Positions 1 to 8,646 of a stretch of 8,678 nt of DNA are shown here, in pieces. The notes under the pieces are model-generated. The model searched no databases, was not told the DNA's origin, and worked only from the letters and a program-made list of their open reading frames with translations. Position 1 is the first letter of the stretch, and each line of letters starts with the position of its first letter. The position numbers were made by a program, and so were the translations under genes. This DNA is from Candidatus Muproteobacteria bacterium RIFCSPHIGHO2_01_FULL_65_16 (GTDB lineage Bacteria > Pseudomonadota > Gammaproteobacteria > Acidiferrobacterales > Sulfurifustaceae), in assembly GCA_001785175.1 (NCBI GenBank), contig MFSY01000030.1, positions 1 to 8,678 on the forward strand, given 5' to 3'.

Positions 1-222
1 GAAGGGGGCGCGGACAGGATGTCCGCGCCTGATCTTCGAGGCCGGATGCCTCGTAGATCAGCGCCGGGACCCGGAACCGCGGATGCGCGGGAGTATTCGC
101 GTCATCCGGGGGGTCCTTCTCTTTGGGTACTTTCTCTTGGACAAGCAAGAGAAAGTAGCCCTGGGTGCGGGGCGGGAGCATCCCGCATTCATATACACGC
201 CGCCCGTAGGGCGGCCAAATCT
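1..222. repeat. Gene-free region downstream of secF, dense in inverted repeats
   Basis: I see no credible gene here. The stretch holds at least seven short inverted repeats: 7-16/20-29 (10 bp perfect, loop GGA); 31-42/48-59 (one mismatch, loop CGGAT); 64-68/70-74; 77-81/86-90; 128-139/146-157 (12 bp perfect, extended by GGG/CCC with one bulged G); 172-177/181-186; and 199-205/209-215. The strongest has arms ACTTTCTCTTG and CAAGAGAAAGT around GACAAG. From memory, similar palindromes recur between genes in many proteobacteria and are often mis-annotated as small hypothetical proteins; I could not check this. The region may end the secF transcript by folding, but no hairpin is followed by a T-run on the secF strand, so a classic intrinsic terminator is not supported. 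The element may continue beyond position 1. Confidence 0.6.
125..161. repeat. Strong palindrome (12-bp perfect stem) downstream of secF
   Basis: Arms at 128-139 and 146-157 are perfectly complementary (core ACTTTCTCTTG / CAAGAGAAAGT) with a 6-nt loop. GGG at 125-127 can also pair with CCC at 159-161 if G158 bulges out. It lies about 60 bp beyond the secF stop codon and can fold equally well in RNA from either strand. It could act as a 3'-end-stabilising hairpin, a Rho-dependent termination aid or a dispersed repeat unit. Its function is inferred, not shown. Confidence 0.6.
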
Positions 223-1230
223 TCAGGGCGTGGAGTCCGGCGCCGCTTCCTTCTTGACCGGGAGCATGTCCTCGCGCGTGATGCCGAGCGCCAGGGTCAC
301 GGGGGTGGCGATGAAGATCGAGGAGTAGGTGCCGACGGCGATGCCGGCGATCATGGCCACGGAGAAGCCGCGCATGATCTCGCCGCCGTAGAAGAACAGC
401 GCCAGCATGGTGAGCAGCGTCGTGCCCGAGGTGATGATGGTGCGCGACAGCGTCTCGTTCACCGAGGTGTTCATGATCTCGATCACGGAGTGCTTGCGCA
501 GCTTGCGGAAGTTTTCGCGGATGCGGTCGAACACGACGACGGTGTCGTTCAGCGAGTAGCCGAGCACCGCCATGATCGCGGCCAGCACGGAGAGCGAGAA
601 CTCCATCTGCGTGAACGAGAAGAACCCGAACACCAGGAACACATCGTGCGCGGTGGCGGCGATCGCGCCCACGGCGAAGCGCCACTCGAAGCGGAAGATC
701 ACGTAGATCAGGATGCCGATCGCCGAAAACAGCAGCGCCAGCCCGCCCTTCTCGACCAGCTCGCGGCCGACCTGGGGGCCGACGAACTCGACGCGCTTGA
801 CCTGCGCGGCGCACGGCGCCGGGGTCTTGGACTCCCGCGCGAGGCATTTCTGCGCCTGGCCCGGCCGGCTTTCCACCTCGCGTTCCCCGACCGCCGCGCG
901 CAGCACCTCGATCACCTTGGCGCTCCCCCTGGCGCTGTCCTCGCCGGCGCGCAGCGGCAGGCGCACCATGACATCGCGCGCGGTGCCGAAGCGCTGCACC
1001 ACGGCGTCGCCCATGTCGTGGTCCGCCAGCGCCTTGCGCGCCTCGGCCACGTCCACCGGCCGGGAGTAGGTAATCTCGACGAGCGTGCCGCCGGTGAAAT
1101 CGAGACCGAAGTTCAGGCCGTACACGAACAGCGCCACGAGCGTGAGCGCGTTCAGGAACATGGACACGCCGATCCACAGCCGGCGCCGGCCGATGAAGTC
1201 AATATGGGTGACGCGCTTGAATATTTCCAT
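223..1230 (-). CDS. secF: Protein translocase subunit SecF
   Basis: SecF is an inner-membrane RND-family subunit. With SecD it uses the proton gradient to help complete protein export through SecYEG. The 335-residue protein shows the family order: a first membrane helix near residues 18-38, the GLDFTGG motif at 42-48, a periplasmic P1-like region, VEFVGPQVG at 147-155, then five hydrophobic segments. NDTVVVFDRIREN begins at 228; Asp235 there probably corresponds to the functionally important E. coli Asp213. The start ATG lies 6 nt after the secD stop codon and has little Shine-Dalgarno sequence, so translational coupling to secD is likely. One oddity is a polar stretch before VEFVGPQ with two cysteines (C129 and C140), which seems longer than in typical SecF and would face the periplasm. 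It is the last gene of the minus-strand cluster in this window and ends with TGA. Confidence 0.97.
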   Translation of the reverse strand: MEIFKRVTHIDFIGRRRLWIGVSMFLNALTLVALFVYGLNFGLDFTGGTLVEITYSRPVDVAEARKALADHDMGDAVVQRFGTARDVMVRLPLRAGEDSARGSAKVIEVLRAAVGEREVESRPGQAQKCLARESKTPAPCAAQVKRVEFVGPQVGRELVEKGGLALLFSAIGILIYVIFRFEWRFAVGAIAATAHDVFLVFGFFSFTQMEFSLSVLAAIMAVLGYSLNDTVVVFDRIRENFRKLRKHSVIEIMNTSVNETLSRTIITSGTTLLTMLALFFYGGEIMRGFSVAMIAGIAVGTYSSIFIATPVTLALGITREDMLPVKKEAAPDSTP

Positions 1231-1236
1231 GGCGGC

Positions 1237-3120
1237 CTAGACCGGCACCTTTTCCAGCTTGCGGCCGCCGAAGGCCAGGTTGGTGACGGCGCGCGCGCCC
1301 ATGACGGCGGTGAACATGGTGGTGAGGATGCCGATGCTCAGGGTGATGGCGAAGCCCTTGATCGGTCCGGTGCCGAAGTTGAACAGCATCACCGCCGCGA
1401 TCAGCGTGGTGATGTTGGCGTCGGCGATGGTGGCGAAGGCCTTCTCGTAGCCGGCGTGGATGCTCGCCTGGGGGGTGTTGCCGTTCCTGATCTCCTCGCG
1501 GATGCGCTCGTTTATGAGCACGTTCGCGTCCACCGCCATGCCGAGCGTGAGCAGGACGCCGGCGATGCCGGGCAGCGTGAGCGTCGCCTGGAACAGCGAC
1601 AGGACCGCCACCAGCAGCACCAGATTGAGCAGCAGCGCGACGTTGGCGATCAGACCGAAGAGCTTGTAATAAAAGATCATGAACACGACCACGGCGATGA
1701 AGCCGATGATCGTCGCCTTCACGCCCTGCTCGATGTTCTCCTGCCCCAGCGATGGGCCGACGGTGCGCTCCTCGATGATCTCCACCGGCGCCGCGAGCGC
1801 GCCGGCGCGCAGCAGCAGCGACAGCTCGTTGGCCTCCTGCACGCTGTCCATGCCCTCGATCTGGAAGCGCTTGCCGAGTTGGCTTCGAATCACCGGCGCG
1901 GTGATGACCTCCTCCACCCGGCGACTCGTGCGCGCCTCGCGCCCGTTTTCGTCCAGCACCGGCCGACCCTGGGCGTCGAGCCTGGGCTCGGACTTGATCT
2001 CGATGTATACCACCGCCATGCGCTTGCCGACGTTCTCGCCGGTGACGCGCTGGTTGATGGCCGCGCCGCGCGCGTCGAGCGTGATGGAGACGATCGGGCC
2101 GCCGCTCTGGCTGTCGAAGCCGGGCGCGGAGTCCACGATGTTGTCACCGGAATAGATCAGACGGTTCTTGAGCAGGATCGGGCGGCCGTCGCGCATCTTG
2201 TAGAGCTTCGAGCCGAGCGGCACGTTGCCGGCCGCGGCGCCGACGACGTCGTGCTCCTCGTCCACCAGCATGATCTCGAGCGTCGCGGTGCGGCCGAGGA
2301 GCTCCTTGGCCTTGGCCGTGTCCTGCACCCCCGGCAACTGCACCACGATGCGGTCCTCGCCCTGCTGCTGGATGATCGGCTCGGCCACGCCGAGCTCGTT
2401 CACGCGGTTGCGCAGCGAGGTCATGTTCTGCTCGAGCGCGAAGCCGCGCTTCTCCTTGAGCGCCGCGTCGCCGATCCGCCCGGCGAGGGCGGGCTCCCCG
2501 CCGCGGACCTCGTCCATGAGCGCCAGCTCCGGCAGCTCCTTCTTGATCGCGCCGCGCGCCTTGTCGCGCTCGGCCTCGTCGCGGAAGCGGATCTCCACCC
2601 CGCCGGCCTCGAGGCGGCTCACGGTGAGATAGCGCACCTTCTGCTCGCGCAGCACCCGCCGCAGGTCGTCGGCATAGCTTTCCTCGGCCTTTTTCAGGAC
2701 CGCGCGCATGTCCACCTGCATCAGGAAATGCACGCCGCCGCGCAGATCGAGACCGAGATACATGGGCTTGGCGCCCAGCCATTCGAGCCACGCCGGGGTC
2801 GCGGGCAGCAGATTGAGCGCCACCGTATAAGTGTCGCCGAGATCCTTCTGCACCAGATCGCGCGCCCGGATCTGGGTCTCGGTGTCGGCCAGGCGGACCT
2901 TAGCGCCCTTGTCGTCCAGCGCGGCGCCGGCGTAGGCCAGCCCCGCCTGCTTGAGAACACCCTCGGCGCGCGCGAGCAGCGCCGCGTCCACCTTGGTCGT
3001 GCGCGTGGGCGAGATCTGGATCGCCGGATATTCGCCGTAGAGATTGGGCAGGGCGTAGACGGCCCCGACCAGCGTCGCCGCGAGGATCAGCAGGTATTTC
3101 CAGAGCGGGTATTTGTTCAT
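1237..3120 (-). CDS. secD: Protein translocase subunit SecD
   Basis: SecD is the larger partner of SecF in the proton-driven Sec accessory complex of the inner membrane. The 627 residues (615 in E. coli) begin MNKYPLWKYLLI, typical of gammaproteobacterial SecD, followed by one membrane helix. LGLDLRGG comes next, with Asp125. A large periplasmic region extends to about residue 460 and includes LRNRVNELGVAEP and LLLRAGALAAPVEI. The C-terminal membrane part carries GMAVDANVLINERI, with Asp531 matching functional Asp519 of E. coli, and ADANITT with Asp567. The start is chosen from this conserved N terminus, yet the bases just upstream on the sense strand read CTCCTGAAAC and give no Shine-Dalgarno site. 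A heptad repeat array fills the leader. secF follows after 6 nt, so the two subunits are almost certainly co-translated. Confidence 0.98.
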   Translation of the reverse strand: MNKYPLWKYLLILAATLVGAVYALPNLYGEYPAIQISPTRTTKVDAALLARAEGVLKQAGLAYAGAALDDKGAKVRLADTETQIRARDLVQKDLGDTYTVALNLLPATPAWLEWLGAKPMYLGLDLRGGVHFLMQVDMRAVLKKAEESYADDLRRVLREQKVRYLTVSRLEAGGVEIRFRDEAERDKARGAIKKELPELALMDEVRGGEPALAGRIGDAALKEKRGFALEQNMTSLRNRVNELGVAEPIIQQQGEDRIVVQLPGVQDTAKAKELLGRTATLEIMLVDEEHDVVGAAAGNVPLGSKLYKMRDGRPILLKNRLIYSGDNIVDSAPGFDSQSGGPIVSITLDARGAAINQRVTGENVGKRMAVVYIEIKSEPRLDAQGRPVLDENGREARTSRRVEEVITAPVIRSQLGKRFQIEGMDSVQEANELSLLLRAGALAAPVEIIEERTVGPSLGQENIEQGVKATIIGFIAVVVFMIFYYKLFGLIANVALLLNLVLLVAVLSLFQATLTLPGIAGVLLTLGMAVDANVLINERIREEIRNGNTPQASIHAGYEKAFATIADANITTLIAAVMLFNFGTGPIKGFAITLSIGILTTMFTAVMGARAVTNLAFGGRKLEKVPV

Positions 3121-3130
3121 GTTTCAGGAG

Positions 3131-3273
3131 TAGCAAGTTACAAGTTATAAAGTCAGTTACAAGTAGCAAGTTTCAAGTTACAAGTAAGCAACAAAGACAC
3201 AATAGTACTTGCTACTTGCCACTTGCTACTTGCTACTTGCCACTTGCCACTAGCTACTTGCTACTGACTTTAT
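3131..3273. repeat. Convergent heptad (CAAGTNN) repeat array between yajC and secD
   Basis: The plus strand carries CAAGT cores at 3134, 3141, 3160, 3167, 3174 and 3181, spaced 7 bp except for a break at 3146-3159. After about 20 bp of other sequence, the inverted form ACTTG appears at 3207, 3214, 3221, 3228, 3235, 3242, 3249 (as ACTAG) and 3256, again every 7 bp. The two blocks are therefore inverted copies. Their outer ends are an exact 11-bp inverted pair, ATAAAGTCAGT at 3147-3157 and its complement at 3263-3273. The right end lies inside yajC and encodes its last residues and stop codon; the left end stops about 10 bp before the secD start. In RNA the 5-bp cores can pair, separated by 2-nt internal loops. 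Confidence 0.9.
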
Positions 3274-3618
3274 GGTGCCCTTGGGCAGCACCTGCTGGAT
3301 CGCCTGGCGCTGGATTTTGATCTCCACGCCTTGGGCGACCTCCAGGGTCACGAAGCTGTCGCCCAGGCCGGTGATCTTGCCCAAGGCCCCGCCGGTGGTC
3401 ACCACCTCGTCGCCCTTGGCGAGGGCGGCGACCATCGCCTTGTGCTCCTTGGCGCGCTTGGTCTGCGGCCGGATCATCAGAAAATAGATCACGACGAACA
3501 GCAGAACTATCGGCAGTAGTTGGCCAAATTGTCCGAATGCACCGAAGCCCGGCGGTGGAGCGTTGCCGGGGGCGGGCGCGGGCGTCTCGGCCCGGACTTC
3601 GGATATAAAGTGGTTCAT
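3250..3618 (-). CDS. yajC: Sec translocon accessory protein YajC
   Basis: YajC is a small single-pass inner-membrane protein that associates with SecDF and SecYEG; it is not essential in E. coli. The 122 residues (110 in E. coli) comprise a Pro/Gly/Ala-rich N terminus to about residue 33, one hydrophobic helix near 34-49 (LLPIVLLFVVIYFLMI), the conserved RPQTKRAKEH and KGDEVVTTGG motifs, and a cytoplasmic domain ending VLPKGTIKS. The start has a good Shine-Dalgarno site, AAGGA, 6 nt upstream. The C-terminal VASS and the TAG stop are encoded by the heptad array that begins here; family members usually end within a few residues of the GTIKS or GTMKA position. Its neighbours secD and secF support the assignment. 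A possible terminator just upstream may partly separate it from tgt. Confidence 0.96.
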   Translation of the reverse strand: MNHFISEVRAETPAPAPGNAPPPGFGAFGQFGQLLPIVLLFVVIYFLMIRPQTKRAKEHKAMVAALAKGDEVVTTGGALGKITGLGDSFVTLEVAQGVEIKIQRQAIQQVLPKGTIKSVASS

Positions 3619-3624
3619 GTTGTA

Positions 3625-3629
3625 TCCTT
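3625..3629 (-). promoter_or_regulatory. Shine-Dalgarno site of yajC
   Basis: The sense strand reads AAGGA six bases before the yajC ATG, preceded by an A/T-rich stretch with seven Ts. It stands out because secD and tgt, the other two genes preceded by repeat arrays, lack such a site. Confidence 0.75.
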
Positions 3630-3632
3630 AAT

Positions 3633-3732
3633 AAAAAAACAATAGACAGGATTAACAAGATTACTCAGGATTCACAGGATTAAAGCTTGGATCATCATCC
3701 TGTTAATCCCGCAAAATCCTGTTAATCCTGTC
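3633..3732 (-). terminator. Possible intrinsic terminator or attenuator between tgt and yajC
   Basis: In minus-strand RNA, bases 3732-3715 pair with 3662-3645 over 18 bp, including one G-U pair. After a 3x3 internal loop, 3711-3697 pair with 3680-3666, with one mismatch and one further G-U pair; the terminal loop is 3681-3696. Six nucleotides after the stem come seven Us (complement of 3633-3639). Stem plus U-run just downstream of the tgt stop is the layout of a Rho-independent terminator. The stem is AT-rich and unusually long, so it may be weak or act as an attenuator. E. coli transcribes these genes together, so complete termination would be unusual. The U-run could instead serve as a translation enhancer for yajC. 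Confidence 0.45.
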
Positions 3733-3733
3733 C
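3645..3733. repeat. Convergent CAGGATTAA-type repeat array between tgt and yajC
   Basis: Read inward from each end, both arms contain four units of 9, 10, 9 and 9 bp. The left arm has CAGGATTAA, CAAGATTACT, CAGGATTCA, CAGGATTAA. The right arm, read on the minus strand, has CAGGATTAA, CAGGATTTTG, CGGGATTAA, CAGGATGAT. The outer 18 bp of the arms match at 17 positions. The layout (short direct repeats in two inverted blocks around a unique centre) parallels that of the CAAGT arrays, but the unit sequence and length differ. The array fills nearly all of the tgt-yajC gap and touches neither coding region. Confidence 0.88.
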
Positions 3734-3740
3734 ATAATCT

Positions 3741-5976
<2,236 letters not shown>

Positions 5977-6000
5977 GTTCGAGATCGTGCGCGGCGCGGG

Positions 6001-6014
6001 CGGCGTGCACGCCG
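6001..6014. promoter_or_regulatory. Perfect 14-bp palindrome between queA and glgP
   Basis: CGGCGTGCACGCCG is a perfect two-fold symmetric site with no spacer. It sits 24 bp upstream of the queA start codon and close to the AT-rich promoter-like patch at 6022-6036. This placement would suit a dimeric DNA-binding protein acting on either divergent gene. In GC-rich DNA such palindromes also occur by chance, so operator function is only a suggestion. Confidence 0.3.
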
Positions 6015-6021
6015 GGGCGCG

Positions 6022-6036
6022 ATACTATACTATTTA
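6022..6036. promoter_or_regulatory. Shared AT-rich promoter patch for the divergent queA and glgP genes
   Basis: This is the only AT-rich island in the 111-bp divergent gap. On the plus strand TATACT (6026-6031) matches five of six bases of the sigma-70 -10 consensus and would give glgP a leader of about 50 nt. On the minus strand TATAGT (6029-6024) also matches five of six and would give queA a leader of about 40 nt. Neither has a convincing -35 box at 17 bp. Because the two -10 candidates overlap, transcription in the two directions could compete. Confidence 0.4.
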
Positions 6037-6079
6037 GCGCCAGGCCGCCGCAGCGCGGAATTCATCCTGGCTCGCCGTC

Positions 6080-6084
6080 GAGGG
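6080..6084 (+). promoter_or_regulatory. Shine-Dalgarno site of glgP
   Basis: GAGGG lies three bases before the ATG at 6088. It supports this start over the long in-frame upstream extension that would run antisense to queA. Confidence 0.6.
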
Positions 6085-6087
6085 AAC

Positions 6088-8646
6088 ATGACCGGTACGC
6101 GGTACTCGCTGGAAGTAAATCCGACAATCCCCGCCCGCCTCAAGCGGCTGGAGGAGCTGGCCAACGATCTCCTGTACAGCTGGGACCGCGAGGTGCGCGG
6201 CCTGTACTTCCGTCTCGACCGGCAGTTGTGGGAGGCGTGCGGCCACAACCCAAAGGTCTTCCTGCGCCGCATCTCGCAACAGCGTCTCGACGAGGCGGCG
6301 GAGGACCGCATCTTCGTCGAGGACTACAACCGCGTGCTCTCGGTCTACGACACCTACCACCAGGAGCGCGCCAAGTCCAGCATCCAGCAGCTGCTCGATC
6401 CCGAGCAGGACCTGGTCGCCTACTTCTGCGCCGAGTTCGGCTTCCACGAGAGTTTCCAGATCTATTCCGGCGGCATGGGGATCCTCGCCGGCGATCACTG
6501 CAAGGCGGCGAGCGACCTCGGCATCCCGTTCGTGGCCGTGGGCGTGCTCTACCGCCAGGGCTATTTCACCCAGACCATTGACGCCGAGGGCAACCAGGTG
6601 GCGCATTACGCGCCGACCCATTTCGCCGATCTCCCGATCCGCCCCGCCACCGACGCCAAGGGCCAGGAGATCCACGTCCCGCTCGACATGCCCGGGCGGC
6701 GCGTCACGCTCAAGGTGTGGAAGGCCAAGGCCGGCCACATCACGCTCTATCTGCTCGATTCGGACCTGCCGGAAAACGCCGAGGCCGACCGGCGCATCAC
6801 CTACCAGCTCTACGGCGGCGACATCAACACGCGCATCCAGCAGGAGATCGTGCTCGGCATCGGCGGGGTGCGGGCGCTGCGCGCGGTCGGGCTGAAACCG
6901 ACGGTGTGGCACATCAACGAGGGCCACGCCGCGTTCATGATCCTGGAGCGCTGCCGCGAGCATGTCGGCCAGGACCTCGATTTCGACGGCGCCCTGGAGC
7001 TGGTGGCGGCCAACACGGTCTTCACCACGCACACGCCGGTGCCGGCCGGCCACGACATCTTCGACCAGCACCTGATGCAGACCTACTTCGCCGATTACGC
7101 GAGGCAGCTCGGCCTGGACATGGACCGCTTTCTCGGCCTCGGCGCCAACACGAACAATCCCGGCGGCTTCAACCAGACGGCGCTCGCGCTCCGGGGCTCG
7201 CGCTTCCGCAACGGCGTCTCGCGCACGCACGGCGGCGTGGCCGCGCGCATGGCGGCGTACCTCTGGCCGCAGATCCCGCCGGATGAGAACCCGCTGGGTT
7301 ACATCACCAACGGCGTGCACGTGCCCACGTTCCTCGCGCGCGAGTGGGTGAGCCTGTTCGACATGCGCTTCGGCGGCGGCTGGCGCAACGAGCTGCTCAA
7401 CAAGGAATTCTGGGAGCACATCAACGACATCCCCGATCACAGCTACTGGAGCCTGCGCCAGTCGCTGAAGGCGGAGATGCTGTCCGATGTGCGGCGGCGC
7501 GTCATCCTCCAGCAGCGCCGCAACTGCTGCAGCGAGGCGCTGATCGGGCGCTACATCCAGCATCTGACGCCGCACGAAACCGACATCCTGACCATCGGCT
7601 TCGCGCGCCGTTTCGCCACCTACAAACGCGCCACGCTGCTGTTCTCCGACCCGCAGCGCCTGGCGCGCCTGTTCAGCGATCCCCGGCGCCCGGTGCTGCT
7701 GATCGTCGCCGGCAAGGCGCACCCGAACGACGCGCCGGCCCAGCGCATGATCAAGGTGATCCACGACTTTTCCCGGCGTCCGGAATTCGCCGGGAAGATA
7801 CTGGTGGTGGAGGGCTACGACCTGGCGCTGGCGCGCAAGCTGGTGACGGGCGTGGACGTCTGGCTGAACACGCCGGAATATCCGCTGGAGGCGAGCGGGA
7901 CCTCGGGCGAGAAGGCCGCCATCAACGGCGTCATCAACCTGAGCGTGCTCGACGGCTGGTGGGACGAGGGCTTCAACGGCGAGAACGGCTGGAGCATCAC
8001 CCCGCACGGCCCGCAGTTCGACCACGCCTACCGCGACCGCGAGGAGGGCCAGGAGCTGCTCGAGATCATCGAGAAGCAGGTGATCCCGCTCTACTACGAG
8101 CGCAACGGCTACGGCTACTCCGAGGGCTGGGTGAAGAAATCCAAGGCCTCGATGAAGTCGGTGATGCCGCGCTTCAACGCCCAACGCATGGTGATGGACT
8201 ACGTGCAGAAATATTACGCCCCGGCCAGGAAACAGCTCCTGGTCATGCAGGGCAACAACTTCGCCCGCGCCCGGGAGCTCGCGGCCTGGAGGAAAAAGAT
8301 CGCGCAGAAATGGCCGCAGGTCCGGCTCCAGCGTCTGGACAGCCCGGCGCAACAGATCACCTCCGGCGCCGTGCTGCCGCTGCGCGTCGCCGCCGCGCTC
8401 AACGGCCTCGAGGCCGACGACGTCCTGGTGGAATGCCTGGTCGGCACGGAAAGCGAGAGCGGCGAATTCGTGGTGAAGGACAAGCACGTGTTCTCCCCCG
8501 CCGGGCGCAACGACGCGGGCGAGACGCTGTTCAACCTCGACCTCAAGCCGCGGCTTCCCGGCCTGCAGTATTACGAGATACGCATCTACCCGTTCCACGC
8601 GGCGCTCGCGCACCGCTTCGAGGCGGGATATATGATTAGGCTGTAA
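6088..8646 (+). CDS. glgP: Alpha-glucan (glycogen/maltodextrin) phosphorylase, short type with DUF3417 N terminus
   Basis: This GT35 enzyme cleaves alpha-1,4-glucan ends with phosphate to give glucose-1-phosphate, using pyridoxal phosphate in the cytoplasm. The 852-residue protein belongs to the AgpA/MalP-like group known from Thermotoga and Thermus, not the E. coli GlgP group. It begins with a DUF3417-type region (about 10-110, including LEELANDLLYSW and LWEACGHNPKVFLRRIS). Then come YSGGMGILAGDH near 130, GVLYRQGYF at 152-160, WHINEGHAAF at 274-283, FTTHTPVPAGHD at 312-323, NGVHVPTFLA, and EASGTSGEKAAING with the predicted cofactor lysine at 609. The start at 6088 has a Shine-Dalgarno site and fits the family N terminus. 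The frame is open upstream across queA, but that is antisense shadow. It is divergent from queA, and no other glycogen gene is visible; a repeat array begins immediately after its TAA stop. Glycogen and maltodextrin cannot be told apart as preferred substrate from sequence alone. Confidence 0.95.
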   Translation: MTGTRYSLEVNPTIPARLKRLEELANDLLYSWDREVRGLYFRLDRQLWEACGHNPKVFLRRISQQRLDEAAEDRIFVEDYNRVLSVYDTYHQERAKSSIQQLLDPEQDLVAYFCAEFGFHESFQIYSGGMGILAGDHCKAASDLGIPFVAVGVLYRQGYFTQTIDAEGNQVAHYAPTHFADLPIRPATDAKGQEIHVPLDMPGRRVTLKVWKAKAGHITLYLLDSDLPENAEADRRITYQLYGGDINTRIQQEIVLGIGGVRALRAVGLKPTVWHINEGHAAFMILERCREHVGQDLDFDGALELVAANTVFTTHTPVPAGHDIFDQHLMQTYFADYARQLGLDMDRFLGLGANTNNPGGFNQTALALRGSRFRNGVSRTHGGVAARMAAYLWPQIPPDENPLGYITNGVHVPTFLAREWVSLFDMRFGGGWRNELLNKEFWEHINDIPDHSYWSLRQSLKAEMLSDVRRRVILQQRRNCCSEALIGRYIQHLTPHETDILTIGFARRFATYKRATLLFSDPQRLARLFSDPRRPVLLIVAGKAHPNDAPAQRMIKVIHDFSRRPEFAGKILVVEGYDLALARKLVTGVDVWLNTPEYPLEASGTSGEKAAINGVINLSVLDGWWDEGFNGENGWSITPHGPQFDHAYRDREEGQELLEIIEKQVIPLYYERNGYGYSEGWVKKSKASMKSVMPRFNAQRMVMDYVQKYYAPARKQLLVMQGNNFARARELAAWRKKIAQKWPQVRLQRLDSPAQQITSGAVLPLRVAAALNGLEADDVLVECLVGTESESGEFVVKDKHVFSPAGRNDAGETLFNLDLKPRLPGLQYYEIRIYPFHAALAHRFEAGYMIRL

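Noticed and set aside
199..215. Intrinsic terminator just after secF
   Set aside because: The 7-bp GC-rich hairpin is real, but on the secF strand it is followed by GTGTATATG, not a T-run.
83..328. Small plus-strand frame of 81 codons in the hairpin region
   Set aside because: It overlaps the end of secF antisense, and its recognisable part is just the translated palindrome at 125-161. It is the kind of frame that becomes a false hypothetical protein.
19..3150. A 1043-codon open frame on the plus strand across secF and secD
   Set aside because: It is fully antisense to two certain genes, its protein is rich in His, Arg, Asp, Glu and Ala without any recognisable motif, and such frames are common opposite GC-rich genes with strong third-position bias.
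3131..3273. CRISPR array
   Set aside because: Units are 7 bp with 2-bp variable positions and an inverted second half. There are no repeats of 20 bp or more, no unique spacers and no cas genes.
3630..3658. Promoter for yajC (TTGTTA, 17 bp, TTTATT)
   Set aside because: Each box matches only four of six bases, they lie inside the repeat and the T-run, and transcription would begin too close to the start codon to keep the ribosome-binding site.
6034..8613. An 859-codon open frame on the minus strand opposite glgP
   Set aside because: It has the same low-complexity composition as other antisense shadows, while glgP on the other strand is a complete, motif-rich family member.
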